From positions 1 to 64,000 of the forward strand of contig CACEOC010000001.1 of assembly GCA_902561075.1 (NCBI GenBank): 64,000 bases of DNA, written 5' to 3'. A program made the translations under genes and the position numbers. Positions 8,444 to 19,044 of this stretch are shown here, piece after piece. Origin of the DNA: an uncultured Pelagibacteraceae bacterium (GTDB lineage: Bacteria; Pseudomonadota; Alphaproteobacteria; Pelagibacterales; Pelagibacteraceae). Numbering within the stretch: position 1 is the first letter of the stretch; every line of letters begins with the position of its first letter. The notes beneath the pieces were generated by a model. That model searched no databases and was not told the DNA's origin. It saw only the letters and a program-made list of their open reading frames with translations.

Positions 8444-9787
8444 TTATTTCCCTCCAACAGTTATTCCTGTAATTAACATTGAAGGTGAGTTTGTAGAATA
8501 ATTAAATTCCAAATCATTTGCTAAGGTAATATTTTTAAACATCTCATTAAAATTACCTGCAATCGTAATCTCGCTTACAGGGTAAGCAAGCTCTCCATTT
8601 TCGATCATCATGCCAGAGGCTCCAACAGAATAGTCACCTGTTATAATATTTGCACCTCTTCCGATTGTTTCATTAATAAAAAGTATTTTCTTTCCAGATT
8701 TAATCAGATCTTCAAAAGGAACTTTACCATTTTCGAAATATAAATTTGTTGTACCACTAGACCTACCATTTGATTGTCTGTTTATTTTTCTACCATTATA
8801 AGTATCAATTAAATAATCCATTAATGTACCATCTTTAACTAATTCTAGTTCTTTTATTCTTATACCTTCGCTATCAAAATATCTTGATCCATTTCCTTTT
8901 ATTATATTACCTTTATCAATTATATTGATTGAATTATCAAAAATTTTTTTGTTAAGCTTATCTTTTAAAAATGTAGTACCTTTAGCAATAGCACTTGAGC
9001 TTATAGAACTTGCAAAATTTGATAAAAAATTTTTGGAAATTCTTTTATCAAAAACAATATCAAATTTGTCACTTTTAATTTTTTTTGGATTTAATTTATC
9101 TATTGCTTTTTTTGCAGCGTTTGAACCAATCTGCTCTGGTTTAAGAAGATCATCATAATAACGCTTTGAGGTATACTCGTAATCTCTTTCCATGCTGCCA
9201 TTACTTTTCGACACAACTTCACAATAAGCCGTAAATTGAGATGTTTTATAACCATCCATAAACCCATTTGAATTTGCTAATATGAAATTTGATTTTGTTT
9301 CACTAAAAGCTGAACCATTAGTATTTACAATTTTTTCATTGGAAAATGCCTTTTCTTCAGCTGCTTTTATAAAATTAATTTTTTTTTCATTATCTAAATG
9401 AGTTTCATCAAATAATTTTAAATCTTTAGCACCTTTAAAATGAAGATCTTTGTCGGGCAAAGAATTAAATTCATCCTCTGGTGTGACCTTGGTCGCATCA
9501 ATACATCTTTTGACAAGTGTATTAATATTTTTTTCTTTAAGATTAGAAGATGAAATAGAAGCTTTCTTTTTTCCGATATAAGTTGTTAATGTTAATCCTA
9601 AATTATCAGATCTTTCAGATCCATCAATTTTTCTATTTCTTATGTTGACATTTTCTGAAACCGAATTCATAACCAACACACTTGCATCTGAAGAGCCAAG
9701 TTCTTTAGATTTAGTCAAACAAATATCAGCTAAATTTTTTAGATAACCGTCTTCTTTGATCATTAAACTAGATTTGTGTTCCACCAA
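8444..9787 (-). CDS. pmbA: TldE/PmbA-type metalloprotease subunit
   Basis: SSDASVLVMNSVSENVNIRNRKID, GRGANIITGDYSVGASGMMIENGE.AYPVSEITIAGN. Confidence 0.9.
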   Translation of the reverse strand: MVEHKSSLMIKEDGYLKNLADICLTKSKELGSSDASVLVMNSVSENVNIRNRKIDGSERSDNLGLTLTTYIGKKKASISSSNLKEKNINTLVKRCIDATKVTPEDEFNSLPDKDLHFKGAKDLKLFDETHLDNEKKINFIKAAEEKAFSNEKIVNTNGSAFSETKSNFILANSNGFMDGYKTSQFTAYCEVVSKSNGSMERDYEYTSKRYYDDLLKPEQIGSNAAKKAIDKLNPKKIKSDKFDIVFDKRISKNFLSNFASSISSSAIAKGTTFLKDKLNKKIFDNSINIIDKGNIIKGNGSRYFDSEGIRIKELELVKDGTLMDYLIDTYNGRKINRQSNGRSSGTTNLYFENGKVPFEDLIKSGKKILFINETIGRGANIITGDYSVGASGMMIENGELAYPVSEITIAGNFNEMFKNITLANDLEFNYSTNSPSMLITGITVGGK

Positions 9788-11180
9788 TAGTCATTTTATC
9801 TATTAACAAAGATGGTTGACCAACACCAACGGGAACTCCTTGACCTGCTTTACCACAAGTACCAATACCAGGGTCCAACATCATATCGTTACCAACCATC
9901 AAAACTTCTTTAAGAGAAGATGGACCATCACCTATTAATGTAGCTCCTTTTAAAGGGGAACCAATTTTTCCATTTATAATTTCATATGCCTCTGTACAAT
10001 TAAATACAAATTTTCCTGATGTAATATCTACCTGACCTCCTCCAAAACTCACTGCGAATATCCCTTTATCTACGCTTTTAATCATTTCCTCTTGTGTATT
10101 ATTGCCATTCAACATGATTGTATTTCTCATTCTAGGCATAACTATATGTTTGTAGCTTTCTCTTCTTCCATTGCCGGTTGACTTAGTATTCATTAATCTA
10201 GCATTTAATCTATCTTGCATGAAGTTTTTTAAAATACCATTCTCAATTAAAACAGTTTTTTCTGTTGGAGTACCTTCATCATCAATATTTAAACTTCCTC
10301 TTCTATTATCTAATGTTCCATCATCAATTATCGTAACTCCCTCACTTGCAACTTTTTTGCCAACTAAATCATGAAATACTGATGTTTTCTTTCTATTAAA
10401 GTCTCCTTCCAAACCATGACCAACTGCTTCATGGATAAGTATTGCTGGCCACCCAGGGCCTAAAACGACCTTCATTTCTCCTGCAGGCGAGGGTTTGCTA
10501 TCGAGATTTGTTGTTGCTATTCTAAACGCTTCATCACAAACCTTTTTCCAATTCTGATTTTTTAAATAAACATCATAAGATTGTCTGCCTCCAACTCCGT
10601 ATACACCTGTTTCTTTTCTTCCATTTTTTTCGACCATAACAGATACATTGAATCTAACTAATGGTCTTTCATCATTTAATAGTTGTCCTCCGGATCTTAA
10701 AATTTCAATATTTTTTTTTTCTCCTAAAAAATTTGCAGTTACTTGTTTTACAGAACTATCTAATGAACGAGCATAATTGTTAATGTCATTTAGAATGTCA
10801 ATTTTTGACTTAAGTGACTTTTCTTCTACTGGATCAATGTCGTTATAAAATTTTTGGTTAGTATTCTTGATTTCTGTGTTGTAGGTACCCCTTTTACCTT
10901 TAAGAGATGACTTAAGGTTTTGACTGGAATTTTTTAGTGACTTATCAGAGATTTCATTTGAATGGGAGTATGCTACTACGTCTCCTGTTACAGCTCTAAA
11001 ACCGTAACCAAGGTCAGTTGAGTAGTCCGAACTTTTAATTTTATTATCATCCAAAATTATTGTTTCAGATTTAGTATCTTCAAGATAAAGTTCTCCGTCG
11101 TCACAACTTTGAAGTGTGTCGTCTACTATTTGCTTAGCTTTTTCAAATGTTAATTCAGAATTTTTTAGAAATTTTGACAT
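9768..11180 (-). CDS. tldD: Metalloprotease TldD
   Basis: HEAVGHGLEGDFNRK (HExxxH) and GQGVPVGVGQPSLLIDKMTIGGT. Confidence 0.93.
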   Translation of the reverse strand: MSKFLKNSELTFEKAKQIVDDTLQSCDDGELYLEDTKSETIILDDNKIKSSDYSTDLGYGFRAVTGDVVAYSHSNEISDKSLKNSSQNLKSSLKGKRGTYNTEIKNTNQKFYNDIDPVEEKSLKSKIDILNDINNYARSLDSSVKQVTANFLGEKKNIEILRSGGQLLNDERPLVRFNVSVMVEKNGRKETGVYGVGGRQSYDVYLKNQNWKKVCDEAFRIATTNLDSKPSPAGEMKVVLGPGWPAILIHEAVGHGLEGDFNRKKTSVFHDLVGKKVASEGVTIIDDGTLDNRRGSLNIDDEGTPTEKTVLIENGILKNFMQDRLNARLMNTKSTGNGRRESYKHIVMPRMRNTIMLNGNNTQEEMIKSVDKGIFAVSFGGGQVDITSGKFVFNCTEAYEIINGKIGSPLKGATLIGDGPSSLKEVLMVGNDMMLDPGIGTCGKAGQGVPVGVGQPSLLIDKMTIGGTQI

Positions 11181-11287
11181 ATTTTAATGTAATTAATAAC
11201 AAAAAATAATTAATCAACCATAAATTTAGCACAGTTACTAAAAAATATTTATAATAATACAAGAAAATTAAAGTTTAAAACTATTTT

Positions 11288-12610
11288 ATGACAACCTCTA
11301 GAGATGATAATGTAAAACAGCTTGTAGTCGAATTTCAAAATGGTGAATTTTCCAAATGTGAAAAAGAAGCGATTTCTTTATTAGAACATTATAAAGATGA
11401 TTACTTTTTATATAATTTTTTAGGACTTTGTCAGTATAAATTAAAAAAATTTAGTCAATCAATAACAACGTATAAAAGTGCGATTAACATTAAAAAAGAC
11501 TATCCCGAAGCTTTAAACAATTTAGGAAGTTCTTTAATTGAAATCGGCAAATTAGAGGAAGCAAAAGAATGTTTTGTAAAAGCTATAAATATTAAACCAG
11601 ATTATCTTGTTTCATTAAATAATTTAGCTGGAACTTACTATGATTTAGCTGAATACGATAGTGCACTAAATTCATACAATAATGTTTTGAAAATTAACCC
11701 TAAATTTCCAGAAGTTGAAGATAATATATTAAGAATTTTAACTTTTTTTGATCCTAAAAATTCCAATCTAAACAATATTACGAAGGCAAATTTTTTACTA
11801 AAGAATGTAAAACTTAAAATTAATTTAGATGAAAAAATAGAAAACAATGAATTATTTAATTTTTATAAAAAGTGTAATCTGATTTTAAAAGAAAACTATA
11901 AAATTGATAATTTTAAATTATCTCAAGCATGGAGAAGGAATAAAATCGATTTAAATTGTAAAAGACACTTTCAGGTTTTTTGGGGAACAAATGCGATTCC
12001 TAAATATTGTTTTGAATGTTATAAATTACAGTTCACTTTAAAAACCGTCACAGATTTAATCAAATTATATTTTCTTTTTGATAACATAAATCTAAAAAAC
12101 AATAATATTAGAAAATGCTTTGTTGAAATGAGATCGATAGCAAAAGGTGTATATAAAGGTTTAATTTATTGTAAAGGTATAGAGGAAGCACAAGAGATAA
12201 AAAAAATAATTGAACCTAAGGTAATTAGTTTTTTTAACAATAAGGTAATAATTAAATTTAAAAGAGGCTGTACAGAATTTGGGGAAGCACACCCAAATTT
12301 TAAAGAAATTAATAAACAATCAATAAATTTCATGAATTATCCAGAAGAATGGCAAAAAAAAGAGAGTTTGATAGATAAAAATATTCCTTCAAAAAACAGG
12401 TTAAATTCAAAAATTTTAACTGATTCATTAAATGGAATAAACATTAATGATTTTTTAACAATAAAAAATTGGATTATTTATGCAAAACTAATTGGAGACA
12501 ATAGCTATACAAACTTTGATGCAGAAATAGAGATTTCAGAATTTATGAAAAAAGAAATGCAGGATCAAATAGAAAATAAGAATTACGAATTTAAGGAAAT
12601 AAATAATTAA
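11288..12610 (+). CDS. TPR-repeat protein with uncharacterised C-terminal domain
   Basis: At least three TPR units (YPEALNNLGSSLIEIGKLEEAKECFVKAINIKPDY...). Confidence 0.75.
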   Translation: MTTSRDDNVKQLVVEFQNGEFSKCEKEAISLLEHYKDDYFLYNFLGLCQYKLKKFSQSITTYKSAINIKKDYPEALNNLGSSLIEIGKLEEAKECFVKAINIKPDYLVSLNNLAGTYYDLAEYDSALNSYNNVLKINPKFPEVEDNILRILTFFDPKNSNLNNITKANFLLKNVKLKINLDEKIENNELFNFYKKCNLILKENYKIDNFKLSQAWRRNKIDLNCKRHFQVFWGTNAIPKYCFECYKLQFTLKTVTDLIKLYFLFDNINLKNNNIRKCFVEMRSIAKGVYKGLIYCKGIEEAQEIKKIIEPKVISFFNNKVIIKFKRGCTEFGEAHPNFKEINKQSINFMNYPEEWQKKESLIDKNIPSKNRLNSKILTDSLNGININDFLTIKNWIIYAKLIGDNSYTNFDAEIEISEFMKKEMQDQIENKNYEFKEINN

Positions 12611-12816
12611 AATGTGCTTATTAAACCCAAACTTATAATAAGTAAACCTATTAAACTAAAGACTATAATTGTATTTAATTTTTGTTTTTTTTCGCTAGCT
12701 CTTACCCTGTTTAATAAAATATTTATATCTACAGTATTTTTGTCACTTAATTTAAATGTTTGATTTTTAATTTCAGTTTCTTGTAAATTATTTAGCTTTT
12801 CTTCTTTGGATATCAT
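12607..12816 (-). CDS. Small protein with C-terminal transmembrane helix
   Basis: 69 aa; LNTIIVFSLIGLLIISLGLIS hydrophobic tail. Confidence 0.45.
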   Translation of the reverse strand: MISKEEKLNNLQETEIKNQTFKLSDKNTVDINILLNRVRASEKKQKLNTIIVFSLIGLLIISLGLISTF

Positions 12817-12907
12817 AAATTTAAAAAAGTTATTTAACTATTAAAAATACGTAAATACAAATAAATTTTTTTGCACTTTAGAACTAATATAATATAATAA
12901 TAATATT

Positions 12908-15349
12908 TTAAATATTTTTATAATTGTTGTTTTTTAAGGGTTTTGTGATTAATTCGGCTTTAAATTTTGACTTTTCAATCTCTATATAAATATTTTTGCC
13001 TTTTAAAGTATCGAAGGTATTTCCAGAATTTACATAACCAAATGTTAGATTTTTATTAAAATTAAAAGAATAATTTCCTGAAGTTGTTCTTCCTATTATA
13101 TTGTTATCTAAATATATTGGCTCATCGTGTAATATTAATGGTAGTCCAGGATTAGCCTCTTTTAATACAAACATCATTAACCGTTTGTCTATTTTTTTAT
13201 CTTTAATCTTTAGCAATGAGTTTTTTCCGATAAAATTTGAATTTTTTTTGAAACTTATTGCAAAACTTAGACCTGCTTGAAATTGATTTTCCTCTGGAGA
13301 AATATCGTGGCCCCAATGTAAAAAGCCGCTTTCCATCCTCATTGTATCTAATGCATGCATACCACAATTTGAAATATTAAATTTTTTACCCTCATCTATT
13401 AAAATTTCATAAATTTGTTTAGCATGTCTAAATTCTCCATAAATTTCATATCCTAACTCTCCTACATATGACAATCGTTGTATCCAAACATTTAAGTTAT
13501 TAATATTTATTTTTTTTCCAAAAGAAAATTTTAATTTATTGTTTGATAAATTTTCTTTCGAAATATTTTGGATTAATTCCCTGCTCTTAGGACCAAATAA
13601 ACCAAATACACAATAATCATCAGTTACATCAATTAAATCAATTTTTGAATTTAAATATTTTTTTATATGAAATTTATCTCTTTCTCTTGTAGCAGCTGAG
13701 CTAATTATTCTAAAATAATCTTTATCCAAACATACAACAGTTACATCTGTCTCGATGCCCCCATCCTCGTTTAACATCTGTGTATATACACATTTACCTT
13801 TCTCATTTTGAATATTTGCAGAACAAATTCTCTGCAATTCATCATGTGCGCTATCCCCTCTTAGCTCAAATTTAGAGAATGGAGTTAAATCAAATATACC
13901 TACATTTTTTAAACAGTTTTTTGTTTCATACTCAACAGATGGGTACCAATTTTGATAGTTATAACTAAATTTATATTCAGCTTTACCAGAGTTTTTTGAA
14001 AACCACATTGGTCTTTCATATCCACCTGAAACTCCAAAACAAGCACCAGCATCTTTTAGTAGATCGTGATGAGGTAATAATTTAATATTTCTAGATGTTT
14101 TGTGCTGTTTGTATGGCCAATGCATTCCATATAGATCTCCTAGAGTTTCAGTTACTCTATTTTTGATAAAGTCAATATTGGAATGGAATTTCTGAAACCT
14201 TTTTATGTCATAGCTAAAAATATCTTCATTAATATGTCCATTCATCATCCATTCAGCAGTAACTTTACCAACTCCGCCAGCACTTGCAATTCCAATACTA
14301 TTTAAACCACAACAAACAAAAAAATTTTTAACTTCAGGAACTTCACCTAATAAACTGTTTGTGTCAGGGGTAAAAGACTCTGGACCAGCAAAAAATTTTC
14401 TAATTCCTGTTTGTTCTAAAACAGGAAATCTTCGCATGCATGCTTTTAAATATGGTTCAAAGTGATCAAGATTTTCAGGAAATTCTCCAAAAGAAAAATC
14501 TTCTGGTACTTTGTTAGTCTTGTTAAAAGCAGGAATAGATTTGCCTTCAAAAATTCCTAAAAGTAATTTTCCAGCATCTTCTTTAAAATATGTTCGGCTA
14601 TCAAAATCTCTTACTACAGGTAAATTTTTTGGAACTTCTTTAATAGGTTCAGTAATTACATAAAAATGTTCTGCTGGATATAATGGAATACTTACACCTA
14701 TTTTTTCACCTATTTGTCTTGACCACATACCAGTAGCTAAAACAATATATTCACATTCTATTTTTTCTCCGTTAACAACGATCCCTTCAATTCTTTTATT
14801 TTTTATGATGATATCTTCAACTGGAGAATCTTCGAAAATCTTGGCGCCTTCCGCTTTTGCTGCTTTAGCAAGTAAATGTGTAATACCGGAAGGATCACCA
14901 GATCCATCTCCTGGCATATATATTCCACCTAATAAGTCATCTGTTTTAATTAAAGGTATTTTTTCTTTAATTTGTTCTTTTGTTAATACTTTTACATCAA
15001 AATCATAAAGTTGTGCTGTCGTGGCTTGTCTTTTTAGTTCTTGCCATCTTCCCTCCTCTTGTGCGATTGATAATGCTCCATTTAGACGAAGACCTGCCGA
15101 GTGATCTACCTTTTTTTCAAGCTCTTTATATAAATCTAAAGAATATTTTCTTATTTTAGTTATTGTAGCAGATGGACCAATCTGACTTACCAACCCAGCA
15201 GCATGCCACGTTGTACCAGAAGTTAGTTTATCTCTTTCTAAAAGAATTACATCTTTCCAGCCAAATTTTGCTAAATGATACGCACAGGAGCAACCAACCA
15301 CACCACCGCCAATTACTATTACTTTTGCAGAACTTGGGATTTTATTCAT
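12908..15349 (-). CDS. FAD-dependent oxidoreductase with GcvT-like C-terminal domain (dimethylglycine/sarcosine dehydrogenase family)
   Basis: VIVIGGGVVGCSCAYHLAKFG.KDVILLERDKLTSGTTWHAAGL; C-terminal GcvT domain (GELGYEIYGEFRHA...GMHALDTMRMESGF). Confidence 0.9.
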   Translation of the reverse strand: MNKIPSSAKVIVIGGGVVGCSCAYHLAKFGWKDVILLERDKLTSGTTWHAAGLVSQIGPSATITKIRKYSLDLYKELEKKVDHSAGLRLNGALSIAQEEGRWQELKRQATTAQLYDFDVKVLTKEQIKEKIPLIKTDDLLGGIYMPGDGSGDPSGITHLLAKAAKAEGAKIFEDSPVEDIIIKNKRIEGIVVNGEKIECEYIVLATGMWSRQIGEKIGVSIPLYPAEHFYVITEPIKEVPKNLPVVRDFDSRTYFKEDAGKLLLGIFEGKSIPAFNKTNKVPEDFSFGEFPENLDHFEPYLKACMRRFPVLEQTGIRKFFAGPESFTPDTNSLLGEVPEVKNFFVCCGLNSIGIASAGGVGKVTAEWMMNGHINEDIFSYDIKRFQKFHSNIDFIKNRVTETLGDLYGMHWPYKQHKTSRNIKLLPHHDLLKDAGACFGVSGGYERPMWFSKNSGKAEYKFSYNYQNWYPSVEYETKNCLKNVGIFDLTPFSKFELRGDSAHDELQRICSANIQNEKGKCVYTQMLNEDGGIETDVTVVCLDKDYFRIISSAATRERDKFHIKKYLNSKIDLIDVTDDYCVFGLFGPKSRELIQNISKENLSNNKLKFSFGKKININNLNVWIQRLSYVGELGYEIYGEFRHAKQIYEILIDEGKKFNISNCGMHALDTMRMESGFLHWGHDISPEENQFQAGLSFAISFKKNSNFIGKNSLLKIKDKKIDKRLMMFVLKEANPGLPLILHDEPIYLDNNIIGRTTSGNYSFNFNKNLTFGYVNSGNTFDTLKGKNIYIEIEKSKFKAELITKPLKNNNYKNI

Positions 15350-15351
15350 TT

Positions 15352-16467
15352 TTAATTTAAAGCTTCAGCAGGAGAAAGAAATTTGTGTCCAAAAGTATCT
15401 GCCACTGCCTTGTAGGTAACATTACCTTTACAAACATTTAATCCAGCCAAAAAATTTGGGTCATCTTTTAGAGCTTTTTGATAGCCGTCCTTAGCTAATT
15501 TATTCAAAAATGGTAATGTTACTTTATTTAAAGCTAGAGTTGATGTCCTAGGGACACCACCTGGCATATTAGCTACACAATAGTGAACTATGTCATCTAC
15601 TATATAAGTTGGGTTTGCGTGAGTAGTTGGTTTACTAGTTTCTACACATCCGCCTTGGTCAATAGCAACATCAACTATTACTGATCCTCTTTTCATTAAT
15701 TTTAACATATCTTTTGTAACCAACTTTGGAGCTTCAGCACCTGGAATTAATACACCACCAACTAAAAGATCTGCCTCTGATATTAGTTTTTTTAAATCTA
15801 TATTGTCTGCTTGTTGAGGAATTATTTTATTTCCAAATTTTTGGGTAAGTTCTTCAAGTCTCTTCTCGGATTTATCTACAATGTGAACTTTTGCCTGCAT
15901 TCCAGTTGCAATATCAGCAGCATTCTCTCCTACAACACCTCCGCCCAAAATTACAACTGTACCACTGTCTACTCCAGGGGCCCCTCCTAATAGTAAACCT
16001 CTACCCTTTTGATTTTTTTCTAAACAATGTGCACCTGCTTGAATAGACATCCTTCCTGCTACAGCACTCATCGGTGCTAATAGTGGTAATCTTCCATTTA
16101 CATCTGTAACAGTTTCATAAGCTATGCAAACACTTTTAGAATTAATCAGTCCTTGTGTTAATTCTTTTGCTGCAGCAAGATGGAAATAAGTAAAAACAAT
16201 TTGATTTTCTTTTATCATCTTAACCTCATTTGAAAGTGGCTCTTTTACTTTTACAATTATATCTGTATCGTAAAATATATCTTCAGACTTATTGACTATT
16301 TTTGCACCCGCGGACGTGTAATGTGCATTCTCAAATCCCGCTTCAAATCCGCAATTATTTTCTACAAAAACTTTATGTCCATTGGATACTAAATCTTTTA
16401 CACTATCAGGGGTTAAACCAACTCTAGTTTCTTGGGGTTTTGTCTCTTTTGGTACACCAATTTTCAT
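15352..16467 (-). CDS. ald: Alanine dehydrogenase
   Basis: MKIGVPKETKPQETRVGLTPDSV; VVILGGGVVGENAADIA; VDVAIDQGGCVETSKPTTHANPTYIVDDIVHYCVANMPGGVPRTST. Confidence 0.95.
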   Translation of the reverse strand: MKIGVPKETKPQETRVGLTPDSVKDLVSNGHKVFVENNCGFEAGFENAHYTSAGAKIVNKSEDIFYDTDIIVKVKEPLSNEVKMIKENQIVFTYFHLAAAKELTQGLINSKSVCIAYETVTDVNGRLPLLAPMSAVAGRMSIQAGAHCLEKNQKGRGLLLGGAPGVDSGTVVILGGGVVGENAADIATGMQAKVHIVDKSEKRLEELTQKFGNKIIPQQADNIDLKKLISEADLLVGGVLIPGAEAPKLVTKDMLKLMKRGSVIVDVAIDQGGCVETSKPTTHANPTYIVDDIVHYCVANMPGGVPRTSTLALNKVTLPFLNKLAKDGYQKALKDDPNFLAGLNVCKGNVTYKAVADTFGHKFLSPAEALN

Positions 16468-16476
16468 AAATGAAAA

Positions 16477-17820
16477 TTAATTTTTTTTGCTTTTGCTGTA
16501 ATTTGTAATACCAGTTCTTAACTTATCTATTATTTCATCTATATGTTTTTTCTCGCATATAAACATTGGAGCAATAATCAGTGCGTCACCTGTTGCCTTA
16601 AAATTTACTCCAGCATCGTAACAGTGTTTAAAAGTTGCTAATCCAGCTCTACCAGGTTTTTTATCCATTTTAATATCTATGCCGCCCATCATTCCATATC
16701 CTCTGATGTTGTCTATGACGTCGATATCTTTTAGTGAAAATAATCCTTCTTGAAAATAAGGCGCAAGCTCTTTCGCTCGATTAAATATGTCCTCTTTTTC
16801 AAAGATATCTTGCACTGCAAGAGCAGCTGCTACTGAAATCGGTATCCCAGAATAAGTATAACCATGAAATAATTCTACAGCACCTTCTGGAGCATTATTT
16901 ACTACTGCATCATATATTTCCTCTTTACACGCTACAACACCAAATGGAACAATTCCATTAGTTGTTGCTTTTGCCATTGTCATAATATCTGGTGTAACAC
17001 CGAATTCTTGAGAACCAAAAGCTGAACCTGTACGTCCCCATCCAGTAATAACTTCATCAAAAATTAATAAAATATTATGTTTATCACATAACTCTCTTAA
17101 TCTTTGTAAATATCCTTTAGGTGGAACTAAAGTCCCAGTAGATCCAGAAATTGGCTCAACTATACATGCAGCAATATTTTCAGCTCCAAAGTTTGTACAA
17201 ATTCTCTCTAAATCATTTGCCAATTCCATTCCAGTTTCTGGCTGACCAGAAACATATTTATGTTCATCTAAATGTGTATGTCTCATGTGAACCACACCTG
17301 GCATTAATACACTAGCATAGGCTTTGACATTATTAATCATACCACCAACTGAAGTAGCTCCTATGTTCATTCCATGGTATGCTCTTTCTCTTCCTACAAA
17401 TCTAAATCTTTGTCCTTCGCCTCTAGCCTTGTGGTAAGCAACACAAATTTTTATTGCAGTTTCAACAGCAGTCGATCCACATATTGTATAAAATATCTTA
17501 TTTAAATTTCCTGGAGTATGTTTTGAAATTCTAGTAGCTAATTCAAATGATCCTCCGAAACCTTGTTGGAAGGGTTGAGCATAGTCAAGAGTTTTAAGTT
17601 GATTAGTAATTGCATCTATAATTTCTTTTCTACCATGCCCTAATGGATTACAAAATAAACCTGAACTCGCATCAATTTGAGTATTGCCCTCATGATTTTT
17701 AAGGTAAACACCATTTGCACTTGTTATAAGTCTTGGTCTTTGTTTAAAATCTCTATTAGATGTAAATGGCATCCAATGTTCATTAAGGGAATTAGGTATA
17801 GAATTTTTTTCTGAACTCAT
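16477..17820 (-). CDS. Class III aminotransferase (omega-amino acid / probable taurine:pyruvate aminotransferase)
   Basis: LLIFDEVITGWGRTGSAFGSQEFGVTPDIMTMAKATTNGIVPFG; adjacency to ald and tauABC. Confidence 0.85.
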   Translation of the reverse strand: MSSEKNSIPNSLNEHWMPFTSNRDFKQRPRLITSANGVYLKNHEGNTQIDASSGLFCNPLGHGRKEIIDAITNQLKTLDYAQPFQQGFGGSFELATRISKHTPGNLNKIFYTICGSTAVETAIKICVAYHKARGEGQRFRFVGRERAYHGMNIGATSVGGMINNVKAYASVLMPGVVHMRHTHLDEHKYVSGQPETGMELANDLERICTNFGAENIAACIVEPISGSTGTLVPPKGYLQRLRELCDKHNILLIFDEVITGWGRTGSAFGSQEFGVTPDIMTMAKATTNGIVPFGVVACKEEIYDAVVNNAPEGAVELFHGYTYSGIPISVAAALAVQDIFEKEDIFNRAKELAPYFQEGLFSLKDIDVIDNIRGYGMMGGIDIKMDKKPGRAGLATFKHCYDAGVNFKATGDALIIAPMFICEKKHIDEIIDKLRTGITNYSKSKKN

Positions 17821-17886
17821 TTTTTTTTGGTTAATTTTAAATTTTTAGACTAAAAATTTTAATTTAACTACTAGTTTTTGCACATA

Positions 17887-17933
17887 CCTGATGAGTTATA
17901 ACAACACAACTAAAAATTGTATTTCTCATTAGG
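17887..17933. promoter_or_regulatory. Inverted repeat/hairpin in the divergent aminotransferase-tauA intergenic region
   Basis: CCTGATGAG ... CTCATTAGG (9-bp arms, one G-T wobble) enclosing a weaker AACACAA/TTGTATT inner stem. Confidence 0.5.
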
Positions 17934-18018
17934 CATCTCTGGCATGATTAATTCGTCATTTACAAGCACTGCTTTTTAAACTTAAATACAGCCATTAAAT
18001 TTAATTAACGGAGACAAA

Positions 18019-18960
18019 ATGAGAAAAATAATAAGTTTTATTTTAGGAAGTTTGATTGCTCTGACGATGTCAATTTCAGTCGCAAATTCGGCTGCAAAAG
18101 AAGTCAGAGTTGCATACTTTTTAGAATGGCCAAGTCCAAATTTAGAGGATATGCAAAAAAAAGCTTTTGCTAAAGCGCTTGGAGTTCCAGTAAAATGGAC
18201 AAATTTCACTAATGGTGGAGCGATGACTGATGCGATGTTGGCGGGAGATATTGATATTTCTTACTCGCAAGGATTGGTTCCATTTATAAATGCTGTAAAA
18301 TCAAAAGCACCTATTAAATTAGTTGATATTGCAATGGAATACGGAATGGGAGGAACAACATGTGTTACTTCAAATGCATCCGGAATTACAAAAGCAAATG
18401 CTACTGAATTAGAGGGTAAAAAAGTTGCAGTTCCACTAGGAACAATGGCTGAGTATGTTTTTGACGAAAGTATGAAAGTTGTTGGAGCTGATAGAGGAAA
18501 AATGGATATAATTCAAATGGATCCTGAGGAAGGTGCTGCAGCGTTAGTAAGCGGTGATGTTGTGATGGCATGTTTGTTTGGTGGAAATTCTATTAAAGCA
18601 GCTACTGCAGTTGGATCTAGATTGCTTTCAGTTGATGAAGCTAGAGCAGCAGGTATTCTTGGAATTGATATAACTTCAGTAACTGATAAGTTTATGAAGG
18701 AAAATCCTGGTATGCTTAGAACTTTTATAGAGGTTACACACGAGGCTAATGATAGATATAGAGCTGGAAAAAGTGATTTGAATTCTATGTCAAAAGCTTC
18801 TGAAATGAAAGTTGCAGATATGAAAGAAACATTAAGTGGATTTAAATTTTTAACTCCCGAAGAAACAAAAAAATCTATGGAGAGTGGAAACTTAGATGCG
18901 TTTCTAAAAGGTATGGGTACGCCAAGCGGGAATGTAGACACAAGTTTCTTACCATTGTAA
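18019..18960 (+). CDS. tauA: Taurine ABC transporter substrate-binding protein
   Basis: Signal peptide, VRVAYFLEWPSPN..., TNFTNGGAMTDAMLAGDIDISYSQGLVPF; followed by tauB and tauC. Confidence 0.85.
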   Translation: MRKIISFILGSLIALTMSISVANSAAKEVRVAYFLEWPSPNLEDMQKKAFAKALGVPVKWTNFTNGGAMTDAMLAGDIDISYSQGLVPFINAVKSKAPIKLVDIAMEYGMGGTTCVTSNASGITKANATELEGKKVAVPLGTMAEYVFDESMKVVGADRGKMDIIQMDPEEGAAALVSGDVVMACLFGGNSIKAATAVGSRLLSVDEARAAGILGIDITSVTDKFMKENPGMLRTFIEVTHEANDRYRAGKSDLNSMSKASEMKVADMKETLSGFKFLTPEETKKSMESGNLDAFLKGMGTPSGNVDTSFLPL

Positions 18961-18980
18961 TCTAAGGATAATTAATTTTA

Positions 18981-19019
18981 ATAGGCGCCAATTACTTTAA
19001 TTGGTGCCTATTTTTTTTT
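18981..19019 (+). terminator. Intrinsic terminator-like hairpin between tauA and tauB
   Basis: ATAGGCGCCAATTA ctt TAATTGGTGCCTAT followed by a run of T. Confidence 0.85.
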
Positions 19020-19044
19020 AAATTTTCTAATATAATATTGCTTT

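Noticed and set aside
17821-18018. Known riboswitch (SAM-V, glycine) upstream of tauA
   Set aside because: The hairpin is real, but I could not match it to a known riboswitch consensus, so it is listed only as an uncharacterised inverted repeat.
18513-18941. 142-aa minus-strand ORF
   Set aside because: Antisense to tauA, whose plus-strand protein is well supported; a codon-bias shadow ORF.
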